DNA of 61,778 nt from Gemmataceae bacterium (GTDB lineage Bacteria > Planctomycetota > Planctomycetia > Gemmatales > Gemmataceae), in the NCBI GenBank assembly GCA_019636445.1, contig JAHBXO010000033.1:1-61778 (forward strand), written 5' to 3'. A program made the position numbers and the translations under genes. Within the stretch, counting starts at the first letter, position 1. Every line of letters starts with the position of its first letter. Under the pieces are notes generated by a model. It was given only the letters and a program-made list of their open reading frames with translations. It did no database searches and was not told the DNA's origin. Shown one piece after another: positions 46,572 through 55,200 of this stretch.

Positions 46572-47375
46572 ATGCTCACGCTCACGCTCAAGGACGCCCC
46601 GCACGTTCCTCTGGAAGCCGAGGCGATCTCGCCGGACGTCCTCGCGCCGCTCTCCCTCGACGAGATCAGATCGAAGCCCGTCTTCCTCGGCAAACGTCAA
46701 CTCCGGCTCGACGACGCCTTCAAAGTGGAAGGTACACCGAGCGAAACCATCGAAGTCCACGGCGACCTCACCAAGGTGAAGTGGATCGGCCGCGGCATGA
46801 CCAAAGGCTCGATCCGCGTCCACGGCCCCGTCGGCATGCACCTCGGCGCGTACATGAAGGGCGGCTCCATCGAAGTCCACGGCCGGGCATCCGACTGGGT
46901 CGGCGGCGAGATGTCCGGCGGCACGATCCACGTGCACGGCGATGTCGGGGGGCAGATCGGCTCTGCCTATCGCGGCGGAGCTTCCGGCATGAGCGGCGGC
47001 ACGATCCTCATCGAAGGCACCGCCGGCCTCGAAGTCGGGATGCGCATGAAGAAGGGGATCATCGCCATCCGCGGCAAGGTCCGCGACTTCTGCGGACTCC
47101 AAATGAAGGGCGGCACCATTGTGATGATGAGCGGCGCCGAGATCCGGGCCGGTGCCTGGATGAATCGCGGGACGATCCTCTCGCTGCAACCGATCAAACT
47201 GCTGCCGACCTTCGCCCACTCCTGCGACTACCTGCCCGCGTTCGTCCGGATGTACGCCAAGCACCTGAAACCTCACGGCTTCGATATCCCAACCACCGGC
47301 GGCCAGTACCGACGCTTCACCGGCGATTCCTCCGGCCTCGGCAAAGGCGAGATCCTCACGTGGCAACCGGCCTGA
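46572..47375 (+). CDS. fhcC: Formylmethanofuran dehydrogenase-like subunit C (formyltransferase/hydrolase complex)
   Basis: 267 aa. The middle (about 60-205) is the Gly-rich beta-helix typical of FwdC/FhcC: IRVHGPVGMHLGAYMKGG, IHVHGDVGGQIGSAYRGG, GLEVGMRMKKGIIAIRG and GLQMKGGTIVMMSG. The C-terminal LLPTFAHSCDYLPAFVRMYA is also characteristic. In bacteria the Fhc complex (A-D) transfers formyl from formyl-H4MPT and hydrolyses it to formate. Subunits A, B and D are not in this window. The 3' end overlaps the next gene by 16 nt. Confidence 0.93.
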   Translation: MLTLTLKDAPHVPLEAEAISPDVLAPLSLDEIRSKPVFLGKRQLRLDDAFKVEGTPSETIEVHGDLTKVKWIGRGMTKGSIRVHGPVGMHLGAYMKGGSIEVHGRASDWVGGEMSGGTIHVHGDVGGQIGSAYRGGASGMSGGTILIEGTAGLEVGMRMKKGIIAIRGKVRDFCGLQMKGGTIVMMSGAEIRAGAWMNRGTILSLQPIKLLPTFAHSCDYLPAFVRMYAKHLKPHGFDIPTTGGQYRRFTGDSSGLGKGEILTWQPA

Positions 47376-47920
47376 TCGGGCTGGCGATCCTCGCCCCCGC
47401 CCTCGTGTTGGCGAGCAGTTTCGGCCTCGAAGCCGGCTCGGCACCGAAGCATCCCTTCATTATCCTCTCCGCCAACCTCGCCATGCTGGGATGGTTCGTC
47501 GGATCGCTTGCCCTCTGGAAGCAATGGCGATCCGCCGCGTACTGGTGGGCGATCGGCTGTGCGTACCTCTGGCTGCACGTCGCGATCGTCTACCACCTGA
47601 TGCACGCCTGGTCGCACGACTCCGCCTTCCACCACATTCGCAGCGTCGGCGGCATGGGCGAAGGGCTGTACATGAACTACGCCTTCATGGGCCTCTGGCT
47701 GGCGGATGTCCTGTGGATCAATACTCACGAAGCCTCATACCGGCGAAGGCCGAATTGGATCGGCTGGTTCGTCCACGGATACCTCTTCTTCATGGTCTTC
47801 AATGCGATGGTCCCTTACGGAACCTGGGTCGGCCGGAGCGTGTTTGCCGGGTTCGCCCTCGCCGCCGCGTTCATTCTTTCGAAGGGTTCGCGCTTGCCCG
47901 AATCGAGTCCCGTCGACTAA
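47360..47920 (+). CDS. Six-helix membrane protein overlapping fhcC, function unknown
   Basis: 186 aa from a GTG at 47360, inside the last codons of fhcC (16-nt overlap). No later start gives a full first helix. Six hydrophobic helices are visible (LIGLAILAPALVLASSFG, IILSANLAMLGWFVGSLALW, YWWAIGCAYLWLHVAIVY, YMNYAFMGLWLADVLW, FVHGYLFFMVFNAMVPYG, FAGFALAAAFIL). The loop after helix 3 is His-rich (HLMHAWSHDSAFHHI) and could bind a metal. The family is not recognised. Confidence 0.8.
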   Translation: MATGLIGLAILAPALVLASSFGLEAGSAPKHPFIILSANLAMLGWFVGSLALWKQWRSAAYWWAIGCAYLWLHVAIVYHLMHAWSHDSAFHHIRSVGGMGEGLYMNYAFMGLWLADVLWINTHEASYRRRPNWIGWFVHGYLFFMVFNAMVPYGTWVGRSVFAGFALAAAFILSKGSRLPESSPVD

Positions 47921-47978
47921 AATGCCGAATAACAGACTTTCCCGCCTTCGGCTTCCGCCGCGTTCGAAGAGTGCCTTC

Positions 47979-49283
47979 ATGCTCACCCTCACCGGTTCCC
48001 GGTCCCGTACTTGCGATGGCGTGTCCCGGCGATCGTTCCTCCAGGCAGGGGCGCTTGGGGCGACCGGACTCACTCTCTCGTCGTTGATGAAGGCCGAGGC
48101 AGCGGCGGGCAAGAAGTCGCACAAGTCGGTCATCATGATCTACCTGACCGGCGGTTTGGCGCATCAGGACACCTTCGACCTGAAGCCGAACGCCCCGGCC
48201 GAGGCGCGCGGCGAGTTCAAGCCAATCAACACGAACGTCCCCGGCATCCAGTTCGGCGAACTCCTGCCGAAGCTCTCCCGTTGCGCCGACAAGATGATCG
48301 TACTGCGCTCGCTCGTCGGCCAGCGGGATGAACACAGTTCGTGGATGAGCTACACCGGCACGACGATGGACGTGGCGAAGCGGGAGCAGAAGCCGCACTT
48401 CGGCTCAGTCGTGGCCCGCATCCAAGGCCAGACCGACCCGGTGGTGCCGGCGTTCGTGGACTTGTCGCCGACGATGCAGCACAAGCCGTACAACACGCCC
48501 GGCCCCGCCTTGCTCGGCCGATCCGCCGCTCCCGTGAAGGTCGACGGGGACGAAGTGGCCGTGCTCAAGAACCTTGCCGTGCCGATGAATCAACTCGTCG
48601 ACCGGCAGTCGCTGCTCGCGTCGATGGACCGCTACAAGGAATCGGCCGACACCTTCCACGACCGCGCCTTCGAGGTGCTGACGTCGTCCAAGGTCGTGGA
48701 CGCGCTCGACGTGAACAAGGAATCGCCGAAGGTCCGCGAGCGGTATGGCAAAGGTTCATCCAAACACCTCGGCGACGGCGGGCCGATGTGGAACGACCAA
48801 CTGCTGATCGCCCGCCGGCTTGTCGAAGCCGGCTGCCGCGTCGTCACGCTCGCCTACGGTTTCTGGGATACACACGGCAGCAACTTCAAATACCTGAAGC
48901 AACACCTGCCGCTCTTCGATACCGGCATCTCGGCGCTGATTGAAGACATCTACACCCGCGGCCTGGACAAAGACGTGACCGTCTGCGTGTGGGGCGAGTT
49001 CGGCCGCACGCCGAAGATCAACAAGGACGCCGGCCGCGACCACTGGGCTCGTGTCAACAGCGCGATCCTCGCCGGCGGCGGTATGCGGACCGGCCAGGTG
49101 ATCGGCACCACCGACGGCATCGCCGGCGAAGCGAAGAACGATCCGATCTATTACCCGAACGTGCTGGCCACCGTTTACAACAATCTCGGCCTCGACCCGC
49201 ACGGCATGGTCTACGACGTGTCGAACCGCCCGAACCCGATCTTGCCGAGCACGGCACAGGTGATCGATAAGGTTTATGGGTGA
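47979..49283 (+). CDS. DUF1501 family protein with Tat signal, without adjacent PSD1 gene
   Basis: 434 aa from the ATG at 47979; earlier in-frame starts run into the preceding gene. Twin-arginine signal SRRSFLQAGALGATG. DUF1501 segments: IMIYLTGGLAHQDTFDLKPN, LRSLVGQRDEHSSWMSYTGT, VWGEFGRTPKINKDAGRDHW and a C-terminal NVLATVYNNLGLDPHG. Like its homologue at 24235 it should be exported folded. It lacks the usual adjacent PSCyt/DUF1549/DUF1553 gene; the nearest is at 40141-42795. Confidence 0.92.
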   Translation: MLTLTGSRSRTCDGVSRRSFLQAGALGATGLTLSSLMKAEAAAGKKSHKSVIMIYLTGGLAHQDTFDLKPNAPAEARGEFKPINTNVPGIQFGELLPKLSRCADKMIVLRSLVGQRDEHSSWMSYTGTTMDVAKREQKPHFGSVVARIQGQTDPVVPAFVDLSPTMQHKPYNTPGPALLGRSAAPVKVDGDEVAVLKNLAVPMNQLVDRQSLLASMDRYKESADTFHDRAFEVLTSSKVVDALDVNKESPKVRERYGKGSSKHLGDGGPMWNDQLLIARRLVEAGCRVVTLAYGFWDTHGSNFKYLKQHLPLFDTGISALIEDIYTRGLDKDVTVCVWGEFGRTPKINKDAGRDHWARVNSAILAGGGMRTGQVIGTTDGIAGEAKNDPIYYPNVLATVYNNLGLDPHGMVYDVSNRPNPILPSTAQVIDKVYG

Positions 49284-49310
49284 TCGTTCTTAATCTGACA
49301 CGGACGAGCG

Positions 49311-49595
49311 ATGAGTGATCATCTCGAACGAGCGAGAACCCTTCAAGCCGCTATTCGTGAGGTCTTGCTCAAGGAATGGGATCCGATCGGTGTCGCCGAC
49401 ATTCCGGAAGCGGCGGACGAGTACGATTCGTATATTGGAGAAATCCAAGCGATACTGATCCGTCGCGAGCCTGCCTACAAGTTGGTCGATTTTCTATGGT
49501 GGGCCGAGACGGAACACATGACTCTGGCCGGCAACCGACGCCGCACGGAGCAAGTCGCCGAGCGTTTGATCGGGCTGATCGACGAGATCAGGTAA
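49311..49595 (+). CDS. Small soluble protein, DUF1871-like
   Basis: 94 aa, acidic and helical, with no signal peptide. The pattern LLKEWDPIGVADIPEAADEYDSYI resembles DUF1871-type small proteins, some of which occur beside polymorphic toxins as possible immunity proteins. No toxin-like neighbour is seen here. It starts 27 nt after the DUF1501 stop. The assignment is by motif memory only. Confidence 0.65.
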   Translation: MSDHLERARTLQAAIREVLLKEWDPIGVADIPEAADEYDSYIGEIQAILIRREPAYKLVDFLWWAETEHMTLAGNRRRTEQVAERLIGLIDEIR

Positions 49596-49648
49596 AGAAG
49601 CGACGACGAACGTTGACCCCATTGGAAAATTTGAGCGATCTAACCACT

Positions 49649-49870
49649 CTATGCGGTCGGCGTAGGACCATCCGTAATCGCCGAATCGCCAGGAGTCGGT
49701 TCCTTCGGCTGATCCGGATCGAGGATGAGCGTGCCGCTGGCGCGGTCCCACTTCAGGCGGGTTGTCTTTCCCGTAATGGGATAGTGCGAGATCGACTTCG
49801 TCATTTCGATGTGTTGGTAGCTCACACCGCCAAGGGGAGGAACGAATCGTCGGGGTTTCTTGGGTTTCAT
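49649..49870 (-). CDS. Small hypothetical protein
   Basis: 73 aa from the ATG at 49870. A TTG at 49882 would add four residues and overlap the upstream gene's stop, so coupling is likely in either case. It is basic at the N-terminus (MKPKKPRRFVPPLGGVSYQ) with an acidic, Pro/Thr-rich tail. No motif recognised. Last gene of a three-gene minus-strand unit. Confidence 0.55.
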   Translation of the reverse strand: MKPKKPRRFVPPLGGVSYQHIEMTKSISHYPITGKTTRLKWDRASGTLILDPDQPKEPTPGDSAITDGPTPTA

Positions 49871-49874
49871 TTGG

Positions 49875-50318
49875 CTAACCAATGTTGAGATAATCCCGCT
49901 TCACCGTGGTCCATTTTACTCTGTGAATCGGTGATCGCTTGCGACAAAGTAGCCGAAACTCGTACCGACCGCGACCCGGAATCGTTAATTGGTCGATCCT
50001 GAAAGTCGGTTCAACGACCGGCAAATTCGGAGAAAAGCGCACGGGCTGGCCGGCGAACGTTTGCACCTTTTGTGTCCCGCCCGGAGCATCCAGCCAGTAG
50101 ACCGCGATGCGGAAACGCCGCTCTCCCGCGACATCGTTCGTCAGATACATTCGAGCATAGGCCCAAAAATCCAGTGCCGGCATCTCCGCATCGGGAGGGA
50201 CAGTTTGGTAATAGCCGACGCCCTCCAGCACGCGCAGCGTCCTCGGTCCAGGCGCGCCCAGCCACGGGGCGTCCTGGCACACGAGGAAATGCTGCACGAC
50301 GAACTTCGGATTCGCCAT
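49875..50318 (-). CDS. Hypothetical beta-rich protein
   Basis: 147 aa, starting 4 nt after the NHL-protein gene and followed almost directly by the small gene at 49870. No signal peptide. The sequence suggests a beta-sandwich (FVVQHFLVCQDAPWL, RMYLTNDVAGERRFRIAVYW, IDQLTIPGRGRYEFRLLC). It may be related to the DUF6941-type family, but this is uncertain. The operon position suggests a shared context with the exported NHL protein, although this product appears cytoplasmic. Confidence 0.65.
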   Translation of the reverse strand: MANPKFVVQHFLVCQDAPWLGAPGPRTLRVLEGVGYYQTVPPDAEMPALDFWAYARMYLTNDVAGERRFRIAVYWLDAPGGTQKVQTFAGQPVRFSPNLPVVEPTFRIDQLTIPGRGRYEFRLLCRKRSPIHRVKWTTVKRDYLNIG

Positions 50319-50322
50319 CCGC

Positions 50323-51408
50323 TCACACCTTCTTCAGGAAGGTGATCCGACCGCCCTCCACCCACTCGACGACGAAGATGTTCCCGGCGACGTCGAAGCA
50401 GGCGTCGTGCGGGTGGACGAACTTGCCGGCCACCCACTGCTTCGGATCGCGGCGGACCTTGAAGCCGTCCAGCACCGTCTTCCGCCACGCCGCGTCGTCG
50501 CCGAGGTGGACGATCGCCTTGCCGTTCTTGTCGAACAGGCTCACGCGTGCGTGCAGGTCGGGCACGAGCATCACGTCCTTCTGGATGTCGATGTGCGCGG
50601 GAAAGAGCACGACGCCCGGCGCCGTCGTGGCCTGGTGCTTGCCCTTCATGTCGAAGGCCTGCAGGCGGGCGTTGGCGCGGTCGCAGACATAGAGCGTCGG
50701 CTTGCCGGGAATGCGTTCATCCACCCAGTTACCGTGCGGCGTGACGAACTTTCCGTCGTCCTTGCCGCTGCCGCCGAAGACGGAGAGCAGCTTGCCGTCC
50801 TTGTTGTACTTCAACATGTAATTCGAGCCGTAACCGTCGCCGACGAAGAGATCGCCACTGGGGCAAAAGGCCACGTTCGTGGGGTTGAACGCCGGCACGA
50901 TCGTCTTTTTGGCGTCCTTCGGGTCGGGGCGCGGTTCATACTCCTTGCACTCCGGCCGGCCGAGCGCCCAGACGAGTTCGCCCTTGGCGTCGTACTTGGC
51001 CACCTTCATCGGCGACGCCCACGTATTCGTCAGGTACATGTATTCGTTCTTCCCTTCCTTGCGGAAGTCGATGCCGTGGCCGCCGCCGTGCCATTCCTTG
51101 CCGAACGACTTGATGAACTTGCCGGTGTTGTCAAAGACGAACGTCGTGTCGAGGCCTTTCTTCCCGGCATGGCCCTGATGGGTGATGTAGACCTGCCCTT
51201 GCGAATCGATGGCGACATTGTGCGTTGTCTGCCATTCGAGGTTCGCCGGCAGCGTGCCCCAGTTGTGATGGCACTCGTACTTGTAGCCGTCGACGCCGAT
51301 CACAGGATGTTCCGAGCCGGATTTGGTCTGCGCGCCGAGGATGATCGGGCCTGTGGCGACGGTCGCGGCGGCGGCGGCGGACGTGGTCAGGAAATCGCGA
51401 CGCTTCAT
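50323..51408 (-). CDS. Exported NHL-repeat (six-bladed beta-propeller) protein with Tat signal
   Basis: 361 aa. The ATG at 51408 has AGGAG 8 nt upstream and opens a Tat signal (MKRRDFLTTSAAAAATVATG). The mature protein is a six-bladed propeller of NHL type with repeated blade motifs (THNVAIDSQGQVYITHQG, PTNVAFCPSGDLFVGDGYG, FVTPHGNWVDE, ARLQAFDMKGKH, FVHPHDACFDVAGNIFVVEW). In planctomycetes such proteins are common, exported and mostly uncharacterised. First gene of a unit with two small genes. Confidence 0.88.
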   Translation of the reverse strand: MKRRDFLTTSAAAAATVATGPIILGAQTKSGSEHPVIGVDGYKYECHHNWGTLPANLEWQTTHNVAIDSQGQVYITHQGHAGKKGLDTTFVFDNTGKFIKSFGKEWHGGGHGIDFRKEGKNEYMYLTNTWASPMKVAKYDAKGELVWALGRPECKEYEPRPDPKDAKKTIVPAFNPTNVAFCPSGDLFVGDGYGSNYMLKYNKDGKLLSVFGGSGKDDGKFVTPHGNWVDERIPGKPTLYVCDRANARLQAFDMKGKHQATTAPGVVLFPAHIDIQKDVMLVPDLHARVSLFDKNGKAIVHLGDDAAWRKTVLDGFKVRRDPKQWVAGKFVHPHDACFDVAGNIFVVEWVEGGRITFLKKV

Positions 51409-51593
51409 GGGAAGTCTCCTCGAAGGGGGAAAGGGGTGGGCACAGTGTAGCGGAGTCGGAATCGAACGCAACGGAATGCCGGGCAACTTCGTTGCGATTG
51501 GAATCGCGCGAACGAGGTCAGCCGGATTTCCGAAGGATCCTTCTGACTTCGCATCGAGGTAAAGGTCGAAGTAGCGGATACGCACACCCACGG

Positions 51594-52121
51594 ATGGACA
51601 TCATGAACGCCCGCCGAACCCTCGCGATCCTCCTGCTTTCCCTGACCGCACTCCTTGCCACGGACCGACCGTCTACAGCGCAGTACCCGGGCCGTTTCTC
51701 GACGTTCGGCTATGGCTATGGATTCGGCTACGGGCCGCGCGTCGGGCCGTGGTTCGGCCCCGGCCTCTGGGGGTGGTACCCCTATTACCCCGGCGCGGTC
51801 GGCAGTTTCTGGTCGAACGGACTCACGCTCTACGGACCGCCGGTGCCCACGCAGGGGCCGATCCCCGGCTCGTTCGGCGGAAGCGATGCTCGGCAGCTCT
51901 ACTACGGCAATTCGGGATACGGTTTGTTCTGGCTGCCGAGTTCCTCCGGAGTCTACGGGGCCGCGCGCGAGTTCGCCCCCGTTGTGCCGCCGAGCGATTG
52001 GAAAGGTCCGCGTTTCGGTACGCGCGACGTGAAGCGGCGCTATGAACAGGACCGCGCGAATCCACAAGGTGCCATCGACCGCGCCTACCGCGACGTGCTC
52101 CCGTATTCGCCCCGCCGCTGA
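51594..52121 (+). CDS. Exported Tyr/Gly/Pro-rich protein
   Basis: 175 aa from the ATG at 51594 (51603 is an alternative, three residues shorter). Signal peptide ARRTLAILLLSLTALLATD with cleavage near STA-QYPG. The mature part is aromatic and Gly-rich (FGYGYGFGYGPRVGPWFG, WGWYPYYPGAVG), then a less biased C-terminal half with KRRYEQDRANPQGAIDRAYR. Probably an envelope or cell-surface component. No family recognised. Confidence 0.75.
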   Translation: MDIMNARRTLAILLLSLTALLATDRPSTAQYPGRFSTFGYGYGFGYGPRVGPWFGPGLWGWYPYYPGAVGSFWSNGLTLYGPPVPTQGPIPGSFGGSDARQLYYGNSGYGLFWLPSSSGVYGAAREFAPVVPPSDWKGPRFGTRDVKRRYEQDRANPQGAIDRAYRDVLPYSPRR

Positions 52122-52257
52122 TCGCGCCCCGCGCACGAATTCGCGCCGGATTCGCACTTCCCGATTCCATCCGATGCGTTTGCGTCGGGTGTAAAGCTGT
52201 ACTACCTTTCGCTTGAATTTCGGTTCCATCGCTTCCTGCGATTAACATGGTGCCCGC

Positions 52258-53856
52258 ATGTCCGCCCCTGCCTCGGTCGAAGAATTCCTGCAACTCGTTC
52301 GCAAGAGCGGAATGGTGGACGAGGGGAAGTTGACCGCCCACCTGCAGCGTCGCAACAAGACCAGCGGCCTCGACACCGATCCGCGACTGGCCGCCGAAGC
52401 CATGATCGCCGACGGGGTGATGACGAATTTCCAGGCGGAGCAATTCCTCCTCGGCAAGTGGCGCGGATTCACGATCGGCAAGTTCAAACTGCTTGAGCGT
52501 ATCGGTGTCGGCGGCATGGGGCAGGTGTTCCTCTGCGAGCACATGTTCATGAAGCGCCGCGTCGCCATCAAGGTTCTCCCCCCCGCCAAGGCCGAGCAAC
52601 CCGCCGCGCTTGGCCGCTTCTACCGCGAAGCCCGCGCCGCCGGCAGTCTCGACCACCCCAACATCGTCCGCACCCACGACATCGACCAGGACGGCAACCT
52701 CCACTTCATCGTCATGGAGTACGTCGACGGCTCGAACCTGCTCGAAATCGTGAAAAAGTTCGGGCCGATGAACGTCGCCCGCGCCCTCTTCTACGTCCGG
52801 CAGGTCGCGTCCGGCCTCGACTTCGCCTTCCGCAGCGGCCTGATCCACCGCGACGTGAAGCCCGGCAACATCCTCATCGACCGCCGCGGCAACGCCCGCG
52901 TCCTCGACATGGGACTTGCCCGGTTCTTCAAGGACCAGTCGGACATGCTGACCGTGAAGTACGACGACAAGATCGTACTGGGCACGGCGGATTACGTGGC
53001 GCCGGAACAGGTGGCGAACAGCCACGCAGTCGACGTGCGGGCCGACGTCTACGCGCTCGGCGCGACGCTTTACTTCTTGCTCGCGGGGCACCCGCCGTTC
53101 CCGACGGGCACGGTCTCGCAAAAGCTGCTCTGGCACCGCACGAAGGAACCGACGCCGATTCGACAGGTGCGACCGGACGTGCCCGAGGAGATCGCCGCGA
53201 TCATCGCGCGGATGATGGCGAAGGACCCGAACCTGCGGTTCCAGTCGCCGGGGGAAGTGGCGGTGGCACTGGCACCGTATGTGCCGGCATCGGTACCGCC
53301 ACCGGCGGCCGCCGAAATGCCCGTGCTCTGCCCGGCCGTCATGGAAGGACAGGAACCGGTCGTGGAACTGGTGGCGTCCACCCCGATTGAGGAACCGATC
53401 GATTCCCGATTGCTGGTCGGAGCGGGAGTCGGTACGGGTATGGTCGGCAGCAGCGGCGCAGTGGCGACGGCCGAGGCGCGGGTCCGCCCGGCGGCCAATC
53501 CGTTCGGTCCGGCTCCGTCGGCCTATTCCCTCAAGCCGCTGGGTCGACCCATCGGAATGAGCGGAGTTGCAGGCCCCGCAGCCCCGCGATACGAACCGCC
53601 CGCGACGTACCAGACTCCCCGCGCGAACGAACCGACCCCGCGGCCGATTCCCACGCCGTTCCAACCAGGCCCGTTCGAACAACGCCCGGATTCGCCCGCC
53701 AATCCGGGACCCACTGCCGCGCAGCGGATCGCGTTGTACGTAATCCTCGCCGCATCGGTCGTCGTTGGCGGCGGGATCATCTACTGGAAGTTCCTGCGGC
53801 CGAATTTCTTCGCGCCGGCGGTCAAGCAGCCAGCCGCGCCGAAGGCGTCCGAGTGA
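52258..53856 (+). CDS. Serine/threonine protein kinase with C-terminal membrane anchor
   Basis: 532 aa. The N-terminal roughly 75 residues (FLQLVRKSGMVDEGKL, MIADGVMTNFQAEQFLLGKW) form a helical domain common in planctomycete kinases. Kinase domain: GVGGMGQVFLCE, RRVAIKVLPP, HRDVKPGN (His197 onward), DMGLARF in place of DFG (Asp217), GTADYVAPEQ and DVRADVYALGATLYFLLAG. A Pro-rich linker runs from about 345 to 490, then a single C-terminal helix at 491-513 (IALYVILAASVVVGGGIIYW) and a short tail. The DMG variant occurs in other planctomycete kinases and keeps the metal-binding Asp, so activity is expected. Confidence 0.9.
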   Translation: MSAPASVEEFLQLVRKSGMVDEGKLTAHLQRRNKTSGLDTDPRLAAEAMIADGVMTNFQAEQFLLGKWRGFTIGKFKLLERIGVGGMGQVFLCEHMFMKRRVAIKVLPPAKAEQPAALGRFYREARAAGSLDHPNIVRTHDIDQDGNLHFIVMEYVDGSNLLEIVKKFGPMNVARALFYVRQVASGLDFAFRSGLIHRDVKPGNILIDRRGNARVLDMGLARFFKDQSDMLTVKYDDKIVLGTADYVAPEQVANSHAVDVRADVYALGATLYFLLAGHPPFPTGTVSQKLLWHRTKEPTPIRQVRPDVPEEIAAIIARMMAKDPNLRFQSPGEVAVALAPYVPASVPPPAAAEMPVLCPAVMEGQEPVVELVASTPIEEPIDSRLLVGAGVGTGMVGSSGAVATAEARVRPAANPFGPAPSAYSLKPLGRPIGMSGVAGPAAPRYEPPATYQTPRANEPTPRPIPTPFQPGPFEQRPDSPANPGPTAAQRIALYVILAASVVVGGGIIYWKFLRPNFFAPAVKQPAAPKASE

Positions 53857-53875
53857 CGGGAATTCCTGATTACAT

Positions 53876-53901
53876 GGGTGGGCCGATGTACTGGCCCACC
53901 C
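53876..53901. terminator. Convergent-gene hairpin
   Basis: A 9-bp perfect stem (GGGTGGGCC / GGCCCACCC) with an 8-nt loop lies 19 nt after the kinase stop and 39 nt before the end of the convergent minus-strand gene. There is no T-run on either side, so this may be a bidirectional terminator or a short dispersed palindrome. Confidence 0.45.
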
Positions 53902-53940
53902 GCTTCAGAATTGACGGGATCCATCCGGATCGAAAGGGGA

Positions 53941-55161
53941 TTATTTCGACTTGGGTTTTTCGTCGGCCAGCATCTCGCGGACCAGTTTCACGCGATCCGG
54001 ATCTTCGATTTCGATCTTCTTGACATAACTCTTCGCCGGTTCACACTTGCCCTCGATCGTCAAGGCATAACGCAGGACGGCGCGCTTGACGATCGGAATC
54101 GTCCGGTGCGATTCCTTTTGCCCCTGTTCCAGAATGTACTCGGCTGCGTCGTGCCGGTCCCACTTGCGCAGGTCTTCGATCGGCAGGTCGGCGATGTCGG
54201 ATTGCGCGATGAGCAGTTTCATACCCTCGACGACTTTCTTGTTCTCGATCACATCGGGCCGGTTCTCCCAGAAGAAGCGGAGGACACGCAGACCGGCATA
54301 GCGGATCTGAAAATCCTTCTTCTCATCGCGCAGCTGATCGAGCAGATAGTTCCAGCCGTTGCTGGGATCGAGCATCACGTAACCGGCCATGACGCCATCG
54401 AGGCCGCTGCTGTAATGCTTCTTGGGGTCGTCGAGTAGTTCGCGAAGCGCGGTGGCATGCTCCTTTTTCTTGCCGTGGCCGATCATCATGCCATACAGGC
54501 CGAATCGGGACGCCGGTGTGTTCTTGTCCTTCAGCCAGCCGAGGACCTTGTCGAGATTGGCCCCTTCCGACACGGCACGGACATCCTTGTAGTCGGCGTT
54601 CGCGAATTCGAGGAACGCATCGGTGTTGATCTTCGATTCGGGCGAATCGAGAAAATCGAAGAAGTACTTCAATTTCGTGACGGCGTCCTTCTCGCGTACG
54701 GCGGAGGCACCGGCAAGGTAGGCGGGCAGTTTGCTGTCCTTCTCCAGTTCGTCGCCCCGATAGGGGTCCAGTTGATAGCGCGAAAAGTTCGTGAGCACGA
54801 TCGGCGATACGGCCGCCGCCGCCGCGGTGTCGGACGTCGTGCTGTAAAGATTCAGGAAGACCATGATCTTCGCGTTTGGGTTCGACGGGTCGACCTGCAC
54901 GTAGCGCGGCAGGAGCAGCATCTTCTTACCGGACGCGTACGGGTGGTCCTTCACGATCGAGTCGACATGGAGTTCGGTCGTGCCCTTCGAGAGGTCGTTA
55001 TTGTCGCGCCTGGCGTTCTTGAGCGTGCCGAGCACGATCAAGTCGGCTTGCGCCACTTCGCCGGCGAGAGTCTGGCCTTGCACGGAACAGAACGGACACG
55101 CCAGCGCGGCCGCCCCGTTCGCGAGAGACAGGGCGAGGGCGGCAAGGAATCGTTTCGGCAT
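53941..55161 (-). CDS. Exported protein with CxxC motif, function unknown
   Basis: 406 aa. Signal peptide MPKRFLAALALSLANGAAAL followed directly by CPFCSVQG, a CxxC that could bind metal or be redox-active. The first 120 residues are beta-rich (ADLIVLGTLKNARRD, KKMLLLPRYVQVD). The rest is helical and HEAT-like (LLDDPKKHYSSGLDGVMAGY, QIRYAGLRVLRFFWENRPDV, LRKWDRHDAAEYILEQ). GGGAG lies 8 nt upstream of the ATG. It follows the HD-domain gene by 39 nt on the same strand. No family named with confidence. Confidence 0.8.
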   Translation of the reverse strand: MPKRFLAALALSLANGAAALACPFCSVQGQTLAGEVAQADLIVLGTLKNARRDNNDLSKGTTELHVDSIVKDHPYASGKKMLLLPRYVQVDPSNPNAKIMVFLNLYSTTSDTAAAAAVSPIVLTNFSRYQLDPYRGDELEKDSKLPAYLAGASAVREKDAVTKLKYFFDFLDSPESKINTDAFLEFANADYKDVRAVSEGANLDKVLGWLKDKNTPASRFGLYGMMIGHGKKKEHATALRELLDDPKKHYSSGLDGVMAGYVMLDPSNGWNYLLDQLRDEKKDFQIRYAGLRVLRFFWENRPDVIENKKVVEGMKLLIAQSDIADLPIEDLRKWDRHDAAEYILEQGQKESHRTIPIVKRAVLRYALTIEGKCEPAKSYVKKIEIEDPDRVKLVREMLADEKPKSK

Positions 55162-55200
55162 GGTTCGTCTCCCGGCGGTACGGTCATTATCGTTGATCGA

